Both the position numbers and the translations under genes were made by a program. The notes beneath the pieces were generated by a model, which saw only the letters and a list, made by a program, of their open reading frames with translations, did no database searches and was not told where the DNA came from. A stretch of 64,000 nt of DNA from Micractinium sp. NFX-FRZ (taxonomy: Eukaryota > Chlorophyta > Trebouxiophyceae > Chlorellales > Chlorellaceae). This document shows positions 48,866 through 58,757 of the stretch, in pieces. Every line of letters starts with the position of its first letter. The first letter of the stretch is position 1. The stretch spans positions 124,001-188,000 of the forward strand of contig JAPTJF010000013.1 of the NCBI GenBank assembly GCA_029339195.1, given 5' to 3'.

Positions 48866-50303
48866 ATGGCGAGCGCAGAGGAGCCCATCCGTGGTGCCAA
48901 CAGCGTCGGCGGCGGCGGCGGTGTGCTGGTGCGGCGTGTGCTGAAGCCTGGCCGCGTGCTTGGCAGGCTGTGGGGCACCACCTACCACCACGTGGTCACT
49001 CCAGAGCGCACTTACGAGTGAGTGTTTCGGGTTCCATGGGGAAAGAGAAGGCATGGCACACCAAGACGGGGGGCCCTCGGGAATGCCGCCTTGCCCCAGA
49101 CCTGCGGCACAGGCTGTGCACTGGCTTTCCTCGGCACACTGTTGCTCTTTTCACACCCTCAGCTCAAACTCCCTTGCGGCTGCCTCCTTCTCGACGTGTG
49201 TGCAGGGTAAAGGGCCCTAAGGCGCCCCGCTGGCTGCTGGAAGTCACAAGCGGTGTGCTGACCATCAACGGCAAGCCGGCCAGCCAGTTCCCAAGCTTTG
49301 TGGAGGCGGAGGTGGAGGCAGAGGCGGAGTCAGAGACGGAGGCGAAGACAGAGGCGGAGGTGGAGGCGGAGGTGGAGGCGGAGGCGGAGGCTGAGGTGAA
49401 ATCTCCTGTGGGGGGCCCTGCCACCACCGCTGCAGGTGAGCGTTGTGACATGCGCATGCAGGCGCCGGCACTCAATGGCACGCATGCAGGCTGCTGTGCC
49501 ACTTCAGTGCAGGCCACCATGCATGTGCAGTTCGGTCTTCACACGCCTTTCCTGCTCTGTTCACCCACCGATTCTTGCGCCTCCACCTGCTGCAGAGGCT
49601 GCGCTGGCAGAAGACAAGGGGGCAGTGGGAGCGCTTGCTCCTGCTGTGCCTGCTGTGGAGGGGGAGCCTCTGCCTGCTGCGGAGCCTGCCGCCGGTGAGC
49701 TTACAGGCGTGGAGGTGGGCGGAGGCGCGGGGGCGAGCAGTGCTGGGGCAGCACTGAGGCAGGCCAGTTGCATGCAGCATCATGCAGCACCATGCATGCG
49801 GAGAGGCACGCGGCTGTGGGCACTCTCGGTGTGTGTGCAGCCCCTCAGTGCCGCTGCTGAACCTGCCCCTTATGCCCGTCCACATGGTATGCTGCTATGC
49901 AGAGACGCCCATTGCAGGGGCAGAGGAGGAGGTTGACGAGGCGGGCTCATCAACGGCGGCATTGCCCCTGCGTCCCCCCTCACCAGCACCGGTGCGCCGC
50001 CGCGGCCGTCCCGCCTCACGGCCTCTTGCACAGGAGCGGGGCTACCTGGCATCCGGCACAGTGCGGCTCACTCGCATCAGCGGGGCTGGGCCGCAGCCAG
50101 CCGATCTCATCCAGGTTCAGGGGGCCCGCAGCCCCTCGAGCTCCGGCAGCACCGGCGGCTCCTCGGACACGGAGCAGCACCCCATCGGCCAGCGTGCTGT
50201 GCCTGCCTGGCTGAAGGTCCTGCTGGTCGGCGCCGTTGCCGTGATTGTGGGCGGGACAGTGCTGCGCCGCCACCGGCGCCACCGCCGCCGCAGCAGTTCC
50301 TGA
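48866..50303 (+). CDS. Tail-anchored protein with acidic Glu-Ala/Val repeat, unknown function (family copy 1)
   Basis: Four exons (48866-49017, 49206-49435, 49596-49694, 49903-50303) give 293 aa. I do not recognise a named family. The N-terminus (VLVRRVLKPGRVLGRLWGTTYHHVV) is basic. Then comes a well-ordered stretch (VKGPKAPRWLLEVTSGVLTI), an acidic run of EVEAEAE-type repeats, an Ala/Pro-rich linker, and a C-terminal membrane segment (VPAWLKVLLVGAVAVIVGGT) followed by a strongly basic tail (RRHRRHRRRSSS). The single C-terminal span with a basic tail suggests insertion after translation into an organelle outer membrane, peroxisome or plastid envelope; which one is not decidable. Two related copies flank it, so it belongs to a local tandem family. 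TGTAA follows at 50525. Confidence 0.75.
49302..49399 (+). repeat. GAGGYG hexamer repeat coding Glu-Ala/Val run
   Basis: About 98 bp of GAG-GCG and GAG-GTG codon pairs with a few variants (TCA, ACG, AAG) in exon 2 of the tail-anchored gene. It codes for a run of alternating Glu with Ala or Val. Confidence 0.85.
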
Positions 50304-50524
50304 CATTCCACCATGGCACCGCCGCCGAGCGACTAATGCGGCAGCCCCATGGGCCCTGCCTGCCCTGACGTGACACCGACTGTCGCCCAACATGGCGAGC
50401 GGCGCGCACCTCTTTGTCTTCCAGTGCAATGCCCCGCATGCTGCTCCTGAATGGCTCTCTGAGAGGCTCTGCCTGATGTAGAAAGCGAGTTTGCTCTTCA
50501 AACAAATCGATCGGTTAAATTGAC

Positions 50525-50529
50525 TGTAA
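50525..50529 (+). terminator. Polyadenylation signal TGTAA of the tail-anchored gene
   Basis: 222 nt past the stop of family copy 1. Copies 0 and 2 also have a TGTAA downstream, at 48379 and 51718. Confidence 0.45.
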
Positions 50530-50600
50530 ATCTGGACAACACCATGCTGCGCTGCCAGCATCTGCAACGGTGGCTCGAGGCAGGATGGCCAGGCAGGATG

Positions 50601-50629
50601 GCCGGGGTTACCTTAAAGGTAACCCCGGC
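50601..50629. repeat. Perfect 14-bp inverted repeat with one-base loop
   Basis: GCCGGGGTTACCTT, A, AAGGTAACCCCGGC. The arms are exact complements. It lies between two copies of the tail-anchored family, 72 bp past the TGTAA of copy 1. A direct repeat CAGGATGGCC precedes it. Confidence 0.95.
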
Positions 50630-50875
50630 AAATGAGACTCTTATCCGGGATGCCTCATTTTACTTGAGTCGAAGGGCAGACGGCAGAGGTCAAAAGATAA
50701 AGAGATCTCTGTTGATGGTGAGGCCTCCAAGGCAGGGAAGGGACCCCGCCGAGGCAGGGAGCCCAGCAGGCACAGCGCACCTTCCCAAGGCAGTAGGTCG
50801 TGTTGGACTGTCGAACTCCTCTGGGCGCAGTCATTCTGTGTTTGTTGCAGAGCGACCCGCGGCCTGCAGCCGCAA

Positions 50876-51539
50876 ACCCTGCAGATTGCAAAGTGCCGAG
50901 GGCAGTGCCGGGAGGAGCCCCAGGCAGTGCCGCCCACCGCTGGCGGTGTGCTAGGTCGGCGAGTTGTGCACCCCGACAGTGGGGTGACGGCCTGTGGGAA
51001 GCCACCTACCCGCCGGTGGATCGCCGCATCGCACAGGCCAAGTGGGTCGGTCGGGCCTCCTGGGCTAGAGAAGGGTTGTTGGCACCCGGGGCCCTCGGGA
51101 CTGCCGCTGCCTGTGCAACAGAACCCAACCGCAACCCAGCTGCCTCGAGGCCAGTGAACTTCAGACGCCTTGCATATGTTGCACGCCTACACTCGCATTC
51201 TGTGGTGCCCAGTCTAAACACAAGCCTGGCGACGCCTCTTTGATGCCCGCAGGGCGCAAAGCCATGCGGCCAAGGCTGCCCCCGCTCGTGGCAAGAAGGC
51301 ATACCCCCACGGTCGCAGACGAGATACCAGCGCCCGCGGCAGAGGTGGGGGAGATTCAAGTTCAGATGGGTGCCAGCGCATCACCTGCCGCTTCGGACAC
51401 TGGCAGCTTCTCCACCGCTGCCAGCAGGCCTGCCTGCGACATTCGCAAGCCTGTGATGGTTTGCGCACTCCTGATTGTGGGGGTGGCAGTGGGAGCGGCA
51501 TTGGCGTTGTGCCGTCAGCGCCGCCGCCGAGGCGACTGA
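50876..51539 (+). pseudogene. Decayed paralog of the tail-anchored gene (family copy 2) with an intact 3' exon
   Basis: The 5' part resembles exon 1 of copy 1 (GGCGGTGTGCTAGGTCGGCGAG.. against GGCGGTGTGCTGGTGCGGCG..) but lacks the start codon and changes frame: LWEATYPPV, matching LWGTTYHHV, sits in another frame than the GGVLGRRV part. Exons 2-3 with the acidic repeat are missing. The last exon is open: from ATG 51243 it runs 98 codons through LPPLVARRHTPTVAD, a membrane segment (KPVMVCALLIVGVAVGAALAL) and a basic end (CRQRRRRGD). TGTAA at 51718-51722 follows. It could still make a short tail-anchored protein, but as a copy of the full gene it is broken. Confidence 0.65.
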
Positions 51540-52064
51540 TGCAGGAGCCCTCCGGCCCCTGCCTGACCTGGCATGGCACCAACTACGATCCAGTGAGCAT
51601 CACCCATGTTTCGCCCAGGCGGGTCCGTCATCCCAGCTTGGCACCCCATGTGACCCCTAGAGTGGCATCTACCAGCCCTCGGGAGCTCACAACTCACCTC
51701 TTGTGACCCTGCCTTGCTGTAACACAAAATTTCCTCTCGTCATCCAGCAAGGTCATGTGAGCTCGCCAGCAGGCCTAGGCTGCATGGCGCAGCAGCCGGA
51801 ACAATGGTACCAGTCCCCAGTCGGCATGGCTGCGCTGGCGTGGAGTGTGAACAGCGCTGTGCGCACCATAAGTGCTGACACTCGCTGCAACAGCCTGTGC
51901 AGCGAGTTTAGTGATAAGAAGTACCTGTGCCAGCAGGCATGGTGATGCCGCAGCTGCCAATATCTGCCTGTCTCTGTGCAGCAGCAGGAGAGGTGATTAC
52001 AGCAGAGAGCAGTACGGAGACAGGGGAGCGAAAAAGAGGGGGCAGGCCGCGCTGGCTGGCGTCT
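51540..52064. other. Convergent intergenic region
   Basis: About 525 bp between family copy 2 and the L24 stop. It holds a plus TGTAA (51718-51722) and a minus TGTAA (51997-52001), one for each converging gene. No coding region is supported. Confidence 0.55.
51997..52001 (-). terminator. Polyadenylation signal TGTAA (minus) of plastid L24
   Basis: Lies 64 nt past the L24 stop codon on the coding strand. Confidence 0.55.
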
Positions 52065-53764
52065 TCACTCGGAGGAGTCGGGGGTGGCGGCGGGCTTGCG
52101 CTCGGGCAGCCGGTCGGGCAGCACCTCTCCAGTCTTCTTGAGGAAGCGGACCTTCTTGCCGTCCACCTCCCTGCAACAGACGAAGGACGGGAGGGGCACG
52201 GCAGGAAGTGAGGACGGGAGTTGACATTGCATCTGTGCTCGTGAGGTGCACGCAAAGACGTGCTTGCGGGCAGAACAGCTGGGCACCGAGACGTGTCGTG
52301 GCTGCTGCTACGACGACTCCAGACCAGCAGGCAGGCTGTCACGCTGTCACGGCTGCTCGCCGTTAACTGGGAGCCAGCTGCTGCACCACGGGGCTTACTG
52401 TGCAGGCCCGGTTGGAGTGGGGTTCGATTGTATAGAGCCCAAGCCCAGGCAAGATTAAAAGTGCGTTCGTAGAGCCCACTCACTTGTAGCCGACGCGGGA
52501 GTGGACCTGCTGCGCGACAGAGTAGACGGCGACGTTGGAGTGGTGCACCGTGAACTCCTTCTTCACAATCTGGCCCTGCTCGCCCTGCGCGGTAGGCTTC
52601 ACGTGCTTGGTCTGCGGGGCCGGAAGGGGGGGAGGGCGGGAGCGGGTGAGGTGGGGTGCGGTGCTAGGCAGAGCCACCTGGCCTGGCAGATTCTGGCACA
52701 TGCGGCTGCTGCTTGAACTGGCCAGCTGCACTGAATTGGCACCCCGGAAGCCATAAACGGGCAGGCCGTCACAGGTGCCGTCGAAACCCCGCACACGCGC
52801 ACTGCAGCCCCCAGCATCAACGGACGCTGCGGGAGCTCGAAATACTTGATTCCTGCGTGCTTTTTGAGCTGTACTACATGCCTAATGGTGGTGACCTGTA
52901 AAGGCTAGAATAGAACTGGACGGCCCCCCAGTGCCCACCTTGATGTTGACGCCCTCCACCAGCACCTCGCCGCGCTTCGTGTTCACCTCCAGGATGGTGC
53001 CCACCTTGCCCTTGTCGCCGCCAGCAATCACCTGCAACGTGCGTGCGCATGCAGCATCGGTCATGAGGAGCAGGGCATGGTTCGCTCTGCAGGGCACGCA
53101 GCCGGTCGGAAGGCTGCATATGATACACAGGCCGCCAGCGGGGCATTGCTGCCGTACAGCGGGGAAACGCCTGCTGCAGCTCGGCGCCAGCGTAAGAGAG
53201 CCGGACAATGTGCCGTGCTATGGGCACCATACCAACGGCAAGGCCCCGGTGCACGCACAGGCCACCGCGGGGCTCCAATAGTGCGACCGCTGAGGATGGC
53301 CACGGCCCACAGCCGGGCTGCCACACTGCACGCGGCGGCCCCGTGCGGCTCTCGCACCTTGACGGTGTCGCCCTTCCGCACGTGCATGGACACCCGCTGC
53401 GGCTTGCCATTCTGGTTCAGGTCAAGGTGCTCCCACTTCTTGCCGGGGCCCTGCAGGCAAGGCAGCGAGGCGAGCAGCGGCACGGGCAGCGTGGGCAGCC
53501 GGCGGGAGCGGCGGCATGGTGACCCGGCCCACCGCGGGAACGGCATACCGCCGGCATCAAGCTGATGCATTCCGTCCCCCAAACTTAAAGCGCCGCAGCG
53601 CAGTCGCCAGGGCTGGCGCGGGCGGCGGCCAGGCGCTTGCTTACCACAATAGCTGCCCGCACTGGCGACGCCTGTGCTGCCACCGCCCGACGCGGCTTTG
53701 CTGCTGCAAAGGGCTGCGTGCTGCCGAAGAAGCTGCGCTGCACGCTCATGCTGAGGGCCGCCAT
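52065..53764 (-). CDS. RPL24: Plastid ribosomal protein L24 (bacterial-type uL24)
   Basis: A large-subunit protein of the plastid ribosome that helps start 23S rRNA assembly. Five exons give 179 aa: 53764-53645, 53450-53358, 53031-52939, 52611-52484, 52170-52065. The first about 40 residues ([20 protein letters not shown]..) are Ser/Ala/Arg-rich with almost no acidic residues, a plastid transit peptide. The mature part has the KOW motif [20 protein letters not shown], then [17 protein letters not shown] and [19 protein letters not shown], all typical of bacterial/plastid L24. The C-terminus ([20 protein letters not shown]) is a short plant-like extension. All introns are GT-AG. A mitochondrial L24 is the main alternative; the residues after KHVKP fit the plastid form better. 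Confidence 0.93.
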
Positions 53765-54846
53765 GCTGCTGCAAGCTCCTCGCAACCGCTGCACAAACTT
53801 GTGAGCCGCTGGACTGCGCCGGAAGGGGACCCTGCGGCTGTTGCGAGCCCCCATGCATGGCACCGGCCACGAGATGACCCTTGTACCTCGCTGTACCTCG
53901 GCTTCAGCTCACAGTGCAAGTCTAGCGCCCTGACCGGCATACACTGCTTCTGAGGGTGGCATGTTACAGAAGTTGTATGTGTATACATGTAGAGCTTGGG
54001 ATGCCCCTTCTCGGGGCATGTCTTCCCGGGCAGAAGCGGTTTGCACAGCGGCCCCATTATGCGGGCACTCCGCTGCATATCAGCTTTTGCCGGTATATCA
54101 GGCGTGCGCCGTTATACGTATGCGGTAGGGGTGAAGTTGGTTGGGTGGGCGGGGGTGAGGAGCTCAGTTCCCTCCTGGCCGCCAGGCACCCGCAGTGCCG
54201 GCTGTTCCATTGCCGCGGCAGCCAGAGTTTTCCCAGGCTGTCTGCCCGCACTGGCAGCTTTCGACAATGATTTGGTGGTACCTGGCAAATTGGTGATGCG
54301 CAAAAGTGGCATGGGCCAGCCCATGGACGGCACCGGCAGGTCCAGGCCCTCCTCTGCTGGCACAAGTCATGCGGCGCAAGCCGCGCCCAGCCAACCTCCT
54401 CTGCCAGCCAGCTTGGCCCGTCCACGCAGCCAGGCATCCCATGCCACCGCAGAAGCTCGCGTGACAAGAGTCGACGACTCCCAGCTTGCTGTCAGCATGG
54501 CATGGCTAGCCTCCGGGACCAGAGCAGCGCACTGCCGCAGCAAATGTTTGGCTGTAGAAACGAGGTCAGGGCATGCGGCGCCTTCTTTCGCAAGCTGCAC
54601 CCATCGAGGACGATGCTCACTAAAGCCGAACCGTACGATGTGCTGTACGTGCCCCAGTGCCAGCCTTGCACTGATGGTGTCGTGTGCCGCCCCGCCCACC
54701 CGCTGGGCCCGCCGCGCCCACCGCACCCCTTCCCAGTAGCTTTCTCAGGGGATGAGGCCAGGTGGAACGGTTCAATCTTGCAAGCCTGGGCCTACCGTTG
54801 ATCAAAGGTTATATGGCTGACAAGTGTAGCTAACTGCGCTGGCACG
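53765..54846. other. Long intergenic region between L24 and gatA
   Basis: About 1.1 kb with no supported gene. It must contain the L24 promoter and the gatA 3' UTR. The only minus TGTAA is at 53964-53968, 880 nt past the gatA stop, so gatA either has a long 3' UTR or uses another signal. Open frames here (for example minus 54367-54726) have no recognisable content. Confidence 0.5.
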
Positions 54847-57800
54847 CTAGCTCGTGGCAGCAAACACGGGCGGCCGCGCCCCGGCCATCACCCCCGCCGT
54901 CTGCTCCACAATGTGCGCCAGCTGCAGCAGCTCGCCCTCCCCAAACGCGCGGCCAATCATCTGCAACGAGGGGCGGGAGGGATGCGAGCGGGCCGGCGGT
55001 GAACGGGACTGTGGACTGCGCAGAGAGAGCAATCAGAGTGGTCCCCATGATGTTGAGCTGCATGGCCCATGCCCAGATGCGTTATTTTCATCTCATTCTT
55101 GCCCACGCCCTCCCAACGGGAAGAAGCAATCTTCCGCACCTGCACGCCCACAGGCAGCTTGGCGCCGCCGGGCTGCTCCGCAAAGCCGCAGGGCAAGCAG
55201 ACAGCTGGGAGGCCCGCGAGGTTGAGGTTGACCGTCATCAGGTCCCCTGCAGTTTTGGATGGGCAGGGCAGAGGAGCGGGAACAGGGGCGTCACAAAGAA
55301 GAAGAGATACAGGCGCAGCGGGCGCGAGTGCAGTTGCAAGTTCAGTGTAACCCCGCACATAAACCAGGGCGGAAAGTGCTGCGAAAGGCAGGCAGAACTT
55401 GCCCTTGTACATGGCCAGGGGGTCGCTGCTCTTCTCTCCCACACGGTAGGCGGTGGTGGGCGCAGCCGGGCACAGCAGGGCGTCGTATTGCTGCAGTGCC
55501 GACGTCATCTCCCGCTGCACTAGCGTGCGCACCTGCACAGGGTGAGGTTTGGCAAAGGGAGGGCACGGCACAGTGGGCCAGTCAAGTTGGGGGTTTGCGA
55601 GCAAGCAAGTAGGAGCAGTTGTGGTAGTGAGGAGGGAGGCGGTTCGCCAGGGCCTGTAACACGCAGTGCATGAGCTTCAACAGGAGAGACCCTGGCGTGG
55701 ACTTCATCTGCCGGCACCTGCAGAAGGCCGCCTCGGGCTGCTCAGTACAAGTTCCCCTTCTCTTATACATATTGTCGGCCAATTGTTCACACATATGTCT
55801 CGTCAGATTTACCTGCTGTGCACGCTTGTAGTATGCGTCATAGTAGCCCGCAGACAGCGCATATGTCCCCATCAGGATGCGGCGCACCACCTGCGGGGGT
55901 GAACGAGAGGAGGTACACAAACATGGGAAAGAAGACGCCTGTTAGCCCCAGACGAGTGCACATTGCAGTTGGGTAAAGGTGGAGCGAGGCAACGTCACAA
56001 GGGCCAGCAGCAGCAATCAGCAGCGCTGCGGAGCTTGCCTCGCTGCCCAGCCCATCGTGCCGCGTCCTGCCATACATTTCCCGCAGCTCTGCAGGGAAGC
56101 AAGTGATGGGTGACTTTAAAAACGGTAACGACAGGTAATGAACAGCAGCAGGAGGAAACAGGTGAATGCCACACCTCTCTCACAGCTGTGCAAGGCACCA
56201 CCACGTCAGGACACGGTGTAGTGAGCGCATTGGGACAGTAACTAATTGACACGCTGGCCAGCACCTGTACTCCGGCGCACCCGACCCATGACGCCTGCGC
56301 TAGCATATTATCAGCGCCCTGCTGGCCCCGGCCCAAGCGCCCAGCAATAGACTCACCATCTGCCTGTGCACGGTGGCCGTACCGCACACCATCGTAGCGC
56401 GACAGGTTGCTTGACGCCTCTGACAGGGCAATGACGTAGTAAGCCGGCAGGCCCACCGCAAAGGTGGGTAGCGACACCTCTTCCACCTCGGCGCCTAGCC
56501 CTTGCAGGTGCCGCACCGTGCTGGCAAGCACATCGGCCACGCCTGCAGGACGGTGCAGGGAGGTGTGCACGTGCAGGTGGCCACACAACGGCATGGGGCC
56601 AGCGCAGCAGGCAGGGCACTCTGGCAGTCTGCACACCAACATGGAAACCCACCACAATGAAACCCGCAACAGAGCCAGATTTGCATAGGCATCCAGGACA
56701 GTGTGCAGGCAGCGTGCAGGCACAGGCATAGCATGCTTGCCTGCATCCACCCCCTCCCCAGTCGTCTCCTTGATCACCGCCAGCCGCTTGCCCGCCAGCG
56801 GTTTGCTGCTTAGCTGCTCCAGCGGCAGCAAGCCCGCAGCAAAGTCCTCGGTGGCTCGCTGGCTGCAGGTGGCGTCCGCGCTGTCAGGGCCTGTACAGGG
56901 TGTTGGGACATGAGAGAGGGTGAAAGAACAATGTAGATTGTACTTGCTGGCTGCAGGCGCTGTCCGCACGACCTGGGCCGGAACAAGCCGTAGGACACGA
57001 GAGGACAGGGACGGTCATGTCAATGTCAAGATTAGCCGGAGGCGTCGCCCAAGAACGAAGCCTCTGCAATCTAATCGGCACCTTCCTTGACAGGGCAGCA
57101 AACTTCGTGCCTACCTGCAATGACAGACAGCAGCGCTGCGGCGTCTGCCACGCTTTGTGCCATGGGACCGACACAGTCCAAGGACGATGCGTAGGCCACC
57201 AGGCCATAGCGCGAAACCCGCCCATACGTGGGCTTCACTCCCACCACGCCGCAGAACGATGCCGGCTGCCGAATGCTGCCGCCGGTGTCGCTGCCAAGCG
57301 CTGCCAGGCACTGGTTGGCGGCCACGGCAGATGCAGAGCCGCCGCTGCTACCGCCGGGCACGCGCTCCGTGTCCCAAGGGCTGAATGTGGGCTGCACTCA
57401 GGGGGCGGGAGGCAGCTGGGTTCAGTGTAGCAGGCAACAACCATGTGTGTGCATGCGCGCACATGCAAAGAGATATGCAGACGGTGGGAGGAGCAGGCAG
57501 AACCTCCTACCCACCTGGAATCCCGAGTTCTCGCAGCTGCTGCCCATCCCAAACTCATCCATGTTCGTCTTGCCCAGAAGCACCGCTCCTGCTGCTCGCA
57601 AGCGGGCCACTGCCGTTGCATCATAGGGAGGAATATACCCTTCAAGTTGCTTGCTGCCCGCCGTGGTCTGCAGACCCTGGGTGCACAAGTTGTCCTGCAG
57701 AGGGAGGGAGGAGAGGGAGAGGTGGGGCTCAGAGAGGGCGGGGGAGGGCGCGAGTGGGCAAGATTGGCTGCGCAATCGCTTGCGGCATGCAGACTGGGGC

Positions 57801-58408
57801 CTTTGAGAGCAGCCGCACAGAGGTGCCTGCAGCGAGAAACTAATCACCATATAAAAGGTAATGTCGGTTCCAGGCTGCCTGCCTGCCCAAGGACAGGGCG
57901 ACAGCCCGCACCTTGATAGCGATGGGCCAGCCCGCCAGGGGGCCCACATCCTCGCCCGCTGCCAGCCGCCGGTCAATGTCTGCGGCCTGCTGCATCGCCG
58001 CCTCCTCATCAACCGTGATGAAGGAGCAGACTTTGTCCTCCACAGAGCGCAGGCCACGCAGGTATGCCGCCGTGCGCTCAGTGGCGCTCTGCCTGCGGGC
58101 GGCGGCGGCGGCGGCAGAATGAGGGCTGGTGGCAGGGCGCAGCGGACACACAGGGTGGCAACATATGCACATGTGTAAACAATTGAATACAATGTGGGTC
58201 GTCTGCAGCTGCTGCAAGGCGGCACAGACGCCGCTAAGCCCTGCACTTGCCTCTCGGCGACCACGGCCGCAGCGCCCTTTCCAGACTGGGCAGTAATTTT
58301 CATGGCTCTGTGCATGCTGCTTCGAAAGCCGCGGACGGGCTGGATCGCCTGCACGCCGCGAGGCACACATGGTGCGCCGTGACGCAGGAGCCGCGCCGAG
58401 GCCATCAT
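54847..58408 (-). CDS. gatA: Glutamyl-tRNA(Gln) amidotransferase subunit A, organellar
   Basis: The amidase subunit of GatCAB, which converts Glu-tRNA(Gln) to Gln-tRNA(Gln) in plastids and mitochondria. Eleven exons give 536 aa: 58408-58251, 58092-57912, 57694-57515, 57391-57115, 56890-56741, 56542-56357, 56088-56039, 55890-55813, 55532-55403, 55246-55140, 54960-54847. The first about 50 residues ([20 protein letters not shown]..) are an organelle-targeting leader. The amidase triad is visible: K113 in PIAIKDN, the cis-Ser pair in GGSSGGSAS (188-189) and nucleophile S212 in [52 protein letters not shown] and [13 protein letters not shown] are GatA-specific. Introns 1, 5, 7 and 9 all need GC donors (AG|GCAAGT, CAG|GCAAGC, GAG|GCAAGC, AGG|GCAAGT). 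Confidence 0.95.
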
Positions 58409-58718
58409 GTTCAGCAAAAAGAAAATCAAGCAATCGGGAGCTGATGCGGGGTCTGCGCTTGTGGGGATGTGGCCTTCATCAATCATTCTGCCGCCGCCGC
58501 TGCCTGCTGCCGTGCGCTGCCATGTGCGCCTTGAGTGCGCACACCCTGTCACCTCTCCTTGCTGCGCAGACGGCAAACCCTGTGTGCCCAATGCAAGGGT
58601 TAAGACCTACAGTGCAACAGTTGTATTATCATGCTATGCGCCTGCCTGGCTCAGCGAACACTTGCTCCCTCCATCTGCTGCTGAGACAACCTGGTGCACC
58701 TGCTCTGCTACACTGCGC
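58409..58718. other. gatA promoter region
   Basis: About 310 bp between the gatA start codon and the WDR70 3' end. It contains a short (CCG)n-like stretch on the plus strand. No coding region is supported. Confidence 0.5.
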
Positions 58719-58723
58719 TTACA
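58719..58723 (-). terminator. Polyadenylation signal TGTAA (minus) of the WDR70-like gene
   Basis: Lies 35 nt past the stop codon, the expected spacing. Confidence 0.6.
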
Positions 58724-58757
58724 TCCGACAGGTATAGAATGCTCCAGCTGGCCCGCT

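Larger units (their letters stand above)
50304..50875. other. Spacer between tail-anchored family copies
   Basis: This 570-bp spacer holds the 3' UTR of copy 1 and a perfect 29-nt hairpin. Its first part (about 50331-50375, GCGACTAATGCGGCAGCCC then CCTGCCTGCCCTGACGTGACACC) matches the region around the stop of copy 2 (51531-51575), so the duplication includes 3' flanking DNA. No gene is supported. Confidence 0.6.

Noticed and set aside
55995..56969. 324-codon minus frame in the gatA region
   Set aside because: It mixes gatA exons with intron translation. Conserved GatA sequence is recovered only by splicing at 56890-56741 and 56542-56357.
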